Shown: piece after piece, positions 56,202 to 64,000 of the stretch | Numbering within the stretch: the stretch's first letter is position 1 | How the letters are laid out: every line of letters begins with the position of its first letter | Source: Prochilodus magdalenae | Taxonomy: Eukaryota > Chordata > Actinopteri > Characiformes > Prochilodontidae | Reading direction: 5' to 3' | Assembly (NCBI GenBank): GCA_024036415.1 | Contig: JAMWET010000668.1 | Span: forward strand, 1,203,501-1,267,500 | DNA: 64,000 nt | Made by a program: the position numbers and the translations under genes | Notes under the pieces: model-generated | Databases searched by the model: none | What the model was told of the DNA's origin: nothing | The model's input: only the letters and a program-made list of their open reading frames with translations

Positions 56202-57147
56202 GCCACTACCCTATACCCCACACTGCTTCCTGCGTACGAATGCCTTTGCTGTCAGCTCTGTCCAGGTTTGCTGTAATTGAAAAGAACAGCCACGGGCCAG
56301 CCCATAGCCACACTGCACCGGCCTGCTGACAGCCAGCCATCAATACCAATGACTGTTCCCCTACAAGTGCCAGAGGAGCAGATGACATCCAAGACGCCAC
56401 CCATGCAACACCCGCCCTGTCAGCCTCCACCCCACACACATACACCTCCCACCCCCCTGGTGTCCTTCCACCGCCACCCGAGCCTTCCAATCCTTAACCC
56501 ATTGGTCACCAGGGTTTCTGAACGAGCGAGCCCTGTCAGACCCTTTCTTCACCCTGATAAACCTGCGTCCAAATTCATGACAACGATCAAACTTTTTTAA
56601 GCTAGTGTAATAAAAGAGCGCTGTCTGCTCATAAGCATCCTTCTCCTTCTTCATCATACGTACACACAAACGCACACCTTCCTGACAGTGTGTCAATATT
56701 TAACTCAGAAAAACACTCTGTGTCTCTTTCACCAGTCAGGAGCTGCAAGTTCTCTCCAACACTCTGCGTCAGTAGTGTGACAGCATTGAGAAAGTCCAAA
56801 CATTTACCTACAGTGTAAGTGATACGGGAGCAAATAAAACTCAGAACTGCCCTGATGCTGCCCCGTTATAGTCACTTAGACAGCCACAGTGAAAATGAGA
56901 GGTTTCTTTCTATATCTCTAATATACTACATGCACAGTGTCGCTCCTAGTGCTCATAAGGAAACGTAAGGCAGTAGTGAAGAAGAGGTGATCTGTCTTGT
57001 CATTTGACATGACACTACAATGACAGCTGAACAAGATGCACAGTGACACTGACAAAGCCTCCAAAAGCGTATCCGGAAAAGACCAGAGAAGAGAAGAACA
57101 GAATAGGAACACTCAAGAAAAAGAGGAGTAAAAAGAAAGATACAGAC
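49943..57147. other. upstream/intronic region, no gene seen
   Basis: AT-rich with scattered repeats (for example a palindromic gatacaatatactgagatat stretch near 51780-51850). A GC-rich, CpG-containing patch lies at about 52840-53160. 53480-54120 has repeat-like wording ending in gcagccaatcagaataaagg. The frame at 54752-55084 (plus) has no family signature. Confidence 0.4.
56160..56202. repeat. (CA)n microsatellite
   Basis: CA repeat with one TACA interruption. Confidence 0.95.
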
Positions 57148-57360
57148 CTGATCGGGAGCTGCAGAGCGGCAGAAAGTGTCTTCCTTATACAGTCCGCTCT
57201 CTCTCTCTCTCTCTATCTCTCTCTCACTCTCTCTCTCTCTCTGAGACTCCCTCCCCTCTCGGCTCCTCTCAGCTGCTCTGGGTAGTTCTCAGGAAATGAA
57301 TGGGGGCTCACAGAGAACTGTTGTACTTGCAAATGACTTACCACGGTCACATGATCCGCT
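57148..57360 (-). promoter_or_regulatory. possible 5' non-coding exon or promoter of klf12
   Basis: On the minus strand a more GC-rich stretch with GA repeats ends CTCCCGATCAG followed by GTCTGT, a possible but weak splice donor at 57148. A TATAAG motif (57184-57189) is too close to that donor to serve as its TATA box in a normal first exon. A second GA-rich, CpG-containing stretch lies just upstream (57430-57650). The position, upstream of exon A in the gene's direction, is the main reason for the call. Speculative. Confidence 0.2.
57196..57241. repeat. (CT)n microsatellite
   Basis: CT repeat with ATCT and ACTC interruptions. Confidence 0.95.
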
Positions 57361-57559
57361 AAATGTAGGGTGGGCCGGTGGGTGGAGGCTTCATAAGCAA
57401 GAGAAGACAATATACTCTAAGCTTTAACAGCGTGCATCGAATTACACGGGGCCCCTCGTGGGAGGTTTCCGACATGTCTGCTCTGCTCCCTCCCTCCTCT
57501 GTGTGAGCCACGGCAGCCGAGGCACGGTAGAGTACCTCCTCGCTTAAAGGGGAGGGCAG

Positions 57560-57630
57560 AGAGAGGGAGAGCGAGAGGGAGAGATAGAGAGAGAGGGAGA
57601 GAAAGAGAGGGAGAGTGAGAGACTTTCTTT
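57560..57630. repeat. (GA)n-rich tract
   Basis: GA repeat with GGGA interruptions. Confidence 0.9.
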
Positions 57631-58004
57631 CTACTGACAGTGGAAGGAAGCTTAACCTGCTGTGTGAAATGTCAAAAATAATATGACAAAGGCAGAAGTT
57701 TGATGGGGGATCTTTCAATAGAAGCAGTAAATAGAAAGCAGCTATTCTGTTGTGTATTCTCACAGTATCACTGGAGTATTTCAGGAATTTTTCATCATGT
57801 CATGTGTATTTTATCATGTTTCGCCAAAAACACGATCCACTATCCGCAAAAGGAGCTTTAATTTCAGCATTATATTGTTGTAGAAGTGTAAAAATTAATA
57901 TGCTACACTATATTAGTATGTAAACTCAAATGTCACATCCAGCTTCTTTTTACAAAATCTTGCCCATTGATATTTGAAATGGCCTTCTCTTTGTGGCCTT
58001 CTCT

Positions 58005-58560
58005 AAAGCAGCCTCCAGTGTTCTAGGCAGGCTTTTCGCTTTTGGGCCATGGCTGCAGGGATTCGCTTCTGTTTAGCCATAACAGTATTAGTGAAGTTGG
58101 GCACTGATATCAATTGATATGGCATGACTCGCCATCATTGTTATGGGCCTTGCTTTTTCAACATGAACACTGTTATGATGAAGTGAAATAGGTGTTTCAG
58201 TAAAAGCTATTGTTGTTTATTGCAGCATGAACAATGGAACCATTATTCCTCCTCAGCCGAACTTTACAGTTGGCACAATGTTTTGGTGCAAGTACTGTTC
58301 TCCTGGCATTCACAAAACCCAGACTGCCAGATGGTGAGGTGTGATTCATCACTCCAGAGAATGCATTTCTGCTGCTCCAGAGGCCAATGGCATTGGCTTT
58401 TACACCACTACAGCTCATGCTTGGCATTGCATGTGGTTATCTTAGGCTTGCATGTGGATGTTCTTGTTCTGACATTGCTTTCAGAGACAGTTTGGAAGTT
58501 GGTATGCGCATCAGCACTTCAGGCAGTCTTGTTTTTTTGAGTTTGTGTAGCCTACCGCTT
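58005..58560 (-). pseudogene. Tc1-like transposase remnant
   Basis: The minus frame over 58197-58427 reads LWSSRNAFSGVMNHTSPSGS then LGFVNARRTVLAPKHCANCK and VRLRRNNG. It parallels the Tc1 transposase segment ...WKRVLWSDESRFTIWQSDG...PGERY...CIVPTVKFGGGGIMVWG. Lower coordinates (58005-58110) match the C-terminal coding part of the same family. The DE residues of the catalytic segment are altered (VMN in place of SDE) and stops break the frame. No termini identified. Confidence 0.7.
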
Positions 58561-59282
58561 TGCAGTGGAGCTGCTGTTGCTCCTAGACTAGGGGTGTCAA
58601 ACTGGTTTCCTTCCAGGCCATAGCACTGAAGAATTTAGCATTCCTCCTCATTAAACACCTGAACCCCTAAACCATCATCACAGTCCATGTCCATAAGTAT
58701 TCTGATGCTTCTCATTATTAACATGAATATCCCTGAGAAAAAAGAACGTGGATCATTTATTCGGAGTGTATACCAAGTTATGGCCATATGGGCAGTGCAC
58801 AGGATGGTCTTTTAGAGAAAGCAGCAGTGGTATTGATGATACACATTTGCTCCGCTGGGGATCTTAATTAATGTATAGGCTAATTTGCATCACTGATAGA
58901 CCACCGTTCATCTTCTCCCCATTTCCCTCGGTTGAGCTCGCTTACACAAGCATGTAGAGACTGATTTGAAGGATCCTGTGTTGACGTCACCTAGTTTCTC
59001 ATCCACCTGATCCCCTTTGAATATTCATAAGATAGTACAGTCAGATCCTCTCGCTTTTATTTCCCACATTGCACGTTATTATATTCTCTCAGAAAGATGT
59101 ATTTAACATTAGGCAATCTATTAACATGTGGTGTTAAAACTAAACCTGCCTTGGTGCAGCATCTACATAGCAGGACCAACCCTTATCATTTCTAGTGGTG
59201 TATTTATGGTAAAGTATAATAGTTAGTAATGATGACTTTTGGTTCCCTAAACAAGCCTCACATCTCCATAATGAAACTCTAT

Positions 59283-59287
<5 letters not shown>

Positions 59288-59349
<62 letters not shown>
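59288..59349. repeat. (AT)n microsatellite, long
   Basis: About 62 bases of pure TA repeat. Confidence 0.95.
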
Positions 59350-59351
<2 letters not shown>

Positions 59352-59947
59352 TTAATGTTCATATAAGCTGATGTCACAAGATGCGAGTCAAAGTAATTTT
59401 GGAATGGCTGGAAATTGATGGATGGAAAAACATGGCCAGCTGTGATATTCTAGCTATGTATTTATTTTTGCTTAATTGAATACTGGCCAGTTCAAGGTTT
59501 CAAAATTATTAAATTTAGAGAAGAAGTAATGGAAAAAAGACTTCACGAGCACATTAACATCCATGAAGATGTTTCATTACAAAATGGCCTATTACTCAAA
59601 ATAAAGGAGAAACTGATACGCTCATGTCATGACAAAATGGCTTTTCAAGTTCACTCTAAGGACCCTTTTCTTGCTGATTGTTTGCGACGCCTCTCTCTCT
59701 GAGACACTGTATCAGGCAGCTGCAGCCGCGAGCAAGAGCAGCAATTTCCCCTGGAATAATGACATCTCGAGGAGGCTGCCTGCCCAGCCTGCCCCTGGGC
59801 TGGCACACAAAGGGTCCTGGCATGTCTTGTAAAGGGCTGAACTGGAATCAGGCGCTCCGGATGGGAGGAATGGGAGCACGTATGGGACACTGCCAGAAAC
59901 CTGGCCTCTTCCTGCCACCCCAGCAGAGACAGAGACAGCAAGAGAGG

Positions 59948-59973
59948 GAGAGTGGTGGTGGTGGTGGTGGTGG
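59948..59973. repeat. (TGG)n trinucleotide repeat
   Basis: Eight to nine TGG units. The His/Thr-run open frames on the opposite strand come from this. Confidence 0.9.
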
Positions 59974-59999
59974 TAGATTGGGGGGCTGGTGGGGGGCCC

Positions 60000-62900
60000 T
60001 GAGCTAACAGTCCACCTCTGATTACAGCTATGGCTAAGTGGCAGAGTGGACCCAAAGCGATTAGGTGGGCTCCAGTGTCCACAGACAAACACGGTGACCA
60101 CACAAAACGGAAACAGTTGGTTTGAGGTGATAAGATTATACAGGCTTATATAAGCCAAAACAGTGTAAAGAATTAGTCACTTGTAGTGTTACAGTTGTTA
60201 TCTATATTTAATAGATAGGTGTATTATATATCAGCCTTGCATTGTAAAAGAAAATGAAGTGTTAATATGTAGCAATTCACTATCTACTGGGTTATACACG
60301 GTGTTATACTGTATTTACATCACATTACAATATTACAATACTTCAGTGTATTTTTGGATGCAAAATACCATCACACATAGTAATATGTTGTAGATTTAGT
60401 ACAAATTAGATGGAAAAAAAGCCAATATTCCACCATGCATTGCAAATAACAGCTTATTATTGTAAAATACAATGTTCTAATTTCTTGGACAAAAGCTGTG
60501 TTGTCTAAATTGTGCCGTTTTTACAGTAATCAACTGTATTTAAGAAATGCAATAGCCTCCCAAGACCCAAGATATCTTGTTCAGTTCATTATTAATTTTC
60601 TCATCTAATTAGTAGTTACTAACAAGGTAAAATAAACAAAATCCCTGAACTGGAAAAAAAAGGTCAGTGGGATATTGAGATATATAAGTCTACCACCTGT
60701 TCGCACCTGTATTCATATCTGTTTAGAATGCATTAGAATGCATCTCTGTATTCTAAATGTAGTCTATTCATAAACGACTACATCTCTGCAGCATACAGGA
60801 CTCACATTTTATTCTACAGCATGTCGCCATCATGTTAAAAACATGTTTACTCAGAAAGGTTCTTATCTTAAATGGAAAAAGTAAGTATTTCTGATCCATC
60901 ACCATCAATCAGGATTTAATTTTAACTCAACACACATCAAGGTTTTGTTCTAAAGGTAATAAAGTGATGTGATATATGAGCTATAATCAGCCAATAGCGT
61001 TTGACATTGCTCCACTGTCCTTGTATGTGTACTGTATGTTTAAAGCCATGGTTAGACAACAACTTTATCTGTCCTCATTTAAGAACATTAGTTCAAAGCT
61101 GATACAATAATGTATATGGCTCTTGGAAGCCCAAACATCTTTACAGTAAAACTCAGAGATCACGCTTTTAATTTCCAGCCATTAAGCAGGTTTCTAATGA
61201 TTTTACTTTAAAGTTCTGTGTAATTAAATGCGCAGAGTGTTTGGTATGAAATGCTGCGTTCTGAAGAGTTTATTGTTTCTGAAAATGCCCTCACAGAGGG
61301 TAAAGTTATTACATGAAATGGTTATGATTACTCTGCTTGATATCTGAAACAATGTTGTAGGAGCTTCCAGCTTTAAACACTATGCTTTAACCTATTCATT
61401 GCTGGTGCATGCAGGATGTTATTGGGAGACAATGGGAAGAAAGAAAACCGATTTTGCCAGATCATTATTTTACCATTATCATTACTTTATGTAAAACTCA
61501 AAAGACACATATATACGTTTAGTGGTTGGGATAAAAACAACAATTATGAAGAATAAACTGCACAAAAGTACAAAAATGTACAAATGTGAATAAAATGCAC
61601 AAAAATGTCCCCAATCAACATACTATATATTTTTCAGTGTTTATTGTGTTATCTTTTGACTGTTTTGCCCCACAGCTTTTATTCCTTTCAGAAGACTTGT
61701 TTTAGGTTAAGTTCAGTTTTAAAGTTGGTTGAATGTTGCTTCTTCTTCCCTATACAGTAAGACTGTCTTATTTCTATCCTACTCAGAAAAAAACTCCTAA
61801 AAATGGAAAGGACCAATTTGACTGCAAATGTATTAACTGGAGTAGTCTTTTAGTTTTGCATAATACTGCTTACTGTATACAAACGATAAAAAGGAAATTA
61901 TTTTTGAATAAAAGCTTAGAATCATTGATGCCTCTGCAGCCCATTAGGTTAACCCAGTTCATTTTTTATGATCCAGTTATTAATCTGTTGGTCTATTACT
62001 TGAGTTAAACAGTACTGTGATGTGTAATGAGAGTGAGAGTTTGCAATGTAGACCTGCTGAGAGACTTTAAGGGGTTAATGCTCTAGTTGTTGAGTGTATT
62101 TTATTGCATTGACACTTATTACAGTTATTGCATACATTTTGATAGATATGACTGTGTCAAAACAAAGCAGAACTATAAGGTGAAGTTGCTCATCTGCCTA
62201 TACGATAACTGTTCTTCAGCCTGACTTTGTTCTAGGAAAGACAGAACCGACTTAGGAAATATTTCTAATTGCTGAGCAGTACAGTGGAGTACAGGAGTAC
62301 CAGTGTCTAGCATTTTCCCCTCCCAACCCCCCCACACAAGCCCTCCACCCTGCTCGAGGGTCTCGGTCGCAGTGCCGTAATTTCGTCTCCCGCTGAGCCA
62401 CTTCCCGCTGCCTTCCTGCACTCTGCTCTCACAACGCTGCAGAAGCGTTTTACAAAGATACGTAATTTCCCACCATTTTCCATGCCAAATTGCTCAGAAT
62501 TGTGACATTGCTGCATTACGGATATTTTCTCAGCTGCTTCTTCGGGTGAAGAACAAATCACTGTAGAATTATCACTATAGTGCACACCATTGTCATGTGA
62601 GACTCGCATTTAAAAGGTGTGTCTCACGTTTCTTGCTCAAAAATCAATTTGTCAGCGCTGCGCAGAACAATCACTGTGGTTTCTTCTTGGATACAGGACA
62701 CACGTTTTTCAGGCTAAATTATGGCCAGCTAAATTGACCTCAGTGTTTGCCTGGGAAAACAGTCAAGGATTACATGTAAAGCAAGATTACGTTTCAAAGA
62801 CAGGACCATAATTTAAGTAGTAAGACGTTAGATTTCTTTAGAAGTCTGTTGTAAATTATGTTTTTTGTGGGGGTTTAATGTTGAGGTGTGGTCATTAAAA

Positions 62901-63400
62901 CAATAAGCTGTACTGTGTGCAAATGACTTCATGCTGTTTTGACTAGAGCTGGAAGAATGAAAGATGAGCAGTTGTAATCGGGTGCGACAGGTCACTCGTC
63001 ACTGGGAGTTTTTGCATGTTGTCCCATCACTTCATTTGTAAGGAAGTCCACTGAGACCCATCTGCTTAGGGACAGTCTGGCGCACGCGTTCCGGAGATTC
63101 TACCAATTCCCCATAGCAGCACATAAATAAGGTCCAAAACTGATTCCAGTTTCACCAGGCATCATGTACAGTGTACAGTGCTCAGAATTCTCTGGCAGAT
63201 ACATACCATATTTTTTGGCATTTGAATATTTGGATAGCTTCATTCTTCAAGCCATTAAAATACTACTTTCACAAATTTTCTTTTCTCTTCATGATATGAT
63301 GTTACTGATCATTTCCTTCACACATAATCTGTCTAATTCATACTCCATGCAGCCCCTCCTCCAACCCCAGTCTTACTAACCATCTGAAGATTCATTGCAG
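60000..63400. other. AT-rich region, no gene seen
   Basis: No recognised exon. A more complex, less AT-rich patch lies at 62300-62480. Short open frames show no domain signature. Confidence 0.4.
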
Positions 63401-63496
63401 AGATCGCGCAGTGAAAGATAATGCCAATGACATTTGATTTGCTGCTCTTTTTTCACCTGAGTGTTTTTTCTTCATCTGCTCATGTGGAGATTGAAG
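63401..63496 (+). CDS. candidate first coding exon with signal peptide, unknown gene
   Basis: On the plus strand an acceptor-like tcattgcag ends at 63400. A perfect TACTAAC branch-point heptamer lies at 63374-63380. An ATG with A at -3 is at 63421. The reading is MPMTFDLLLFFHLSVFSSSA then HVEIE, and the exon ends one base into the next codon at a donor AAG|GTAATT (63496/63497). The peptide has a hydrophobic core and an S-S-A end, typical of a cleavable signal peptide. A phase-1 donor after it is the usual structure of secreted or immunoglobulin-type surface protein genes. No downstream exon is visible before the window ends, and a chance occurrence is possible. The gene was not recognised. 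Confidence 0.3.
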
Positions 63497-63842
63497 GTAA
63501 TTCAACACTAGAGTGACTCATCATTAAAGTGGTATTAAAAGACCAGACAGACTGGAACTAGCTGGTTAGCATGCTAACATCAGTAGATATTTCTGATACA
63601 TTGACATCTTTGGCATGATGTCAAATCAGTTATTTCTTTATAGAAGTCATCTTTTTGCATATCCCTTCTTTAAGTTTGAAGCTGTACGTAAACAGTCCCC
63701 GGTCAATAACTGCAAACATGAATGTGTGGACGTAACTAAAATGACCATTTACCAGCCAAATGCAGTCATCACAAAAGTGTCATGAGGTGTTGCTGGAGTC
63801 AGATAACCACAAAATAAAATAATTGCTGTGATGTCACAGGGT

Positions 63843-63847
<5 letters not shown>

Positions 63848-63919
<72 letters not shown>
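63848..63919. repeat. (AT)n microsatellite, long
   Basis: About 72 bases of AT repeat, followed by GTATGTATAAAA and more ATAT. Confidence 0.95.
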
Positions 63920-63926
<7 letters not shown>

Positions 63927-64000
63927 AAAACCTACATACAGTATATATATCCACCTGTTTTTTTCCAAATACAATTCAGCCAATCAGAGCAGAACTTGTT

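Noticed and set aside
57184..57189. TATAAG as a TATA box for a klf12 5' exon
   Set aside because: The only donor downstream is about 36 bases away, which would leave an exon of about 10 bases. Kept only as part of a low-confidence regional call.
59651..60103. 150-codon minus-strand open frame and overlapping frames
   Set aside because: Codon content is driven by a TGG repeat and no conserved domain or splice structure is visible. The complex stretch 59690-59930 may be conserved non-coding DNA but is not supported as coding.

Overview
This is vertebrate nuclear DNA, most likely from a teleost fish. It is AT-rich and intron-dominated, with many microsatellites, decayed Tc1/mariner transposons, palindromic MITE-like elements and tRNA-derived SINEs. 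Several repeats match, from memory, families common in ostariophysan (otophysan) fish genomes, so a characin- or catfish-like fish is my best guess. I could not check this by search. Prokaryotic features (operons, ribosome binding sites, CRISPR) are not expected and none were seen.

One protein-coding gene is clear. It is klf12 (Kruppel-like factor 12, AP-2rep), on the minus strand. Five coding exons were placed by splice sites and reading phase: 36173-36255, 27704-28205, 20705-20840, 10656-10813 and 7949-8130. All four junctions keep one reading frame, and the total of 1061 coding bases ends at a stop at 7949. The N-terminal coding exon (MNIHMKRK... in mammals) was not found. It lies above 36.3 kb or outside the window. 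The protein carries a CtBP-binding PVDLS motif, a serine run, and three C2H2 zinc fingers at the C-terminus.

Layout: 1-7.9 kb is the downstream side of klf12. The stretch next to the stop is probably 3' UTR. Further left are four copies of one MITE family, one of which carries a nested second element, and a possible distal poly(A) signal at 1548-1553. 7.9-36.3 kb holds the five exons and four introns of 2.5, 9.9, 6.9 and 8.0 kb, which carry SINEs, MITEs, Tc1 remnants and simple repeats. 36.3-64 kb is probably the 5' intron and upstream region of klf12. It holds two more Tc1 remnants, a 221-bp palindrome around a hexanucleotide tract, GC- and GA-rich patches that could be 5' exons or promoters, and a possible signal-peptide exon on the plus strand at 63401-63496.

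The points most worth following up are the plus-strand signal-peptide exon, the palindrome, the microsatellites that form splice signals of two klf12 exons, and a conserved klf12 segment that I could not find and whose absence leaves the frame intact.
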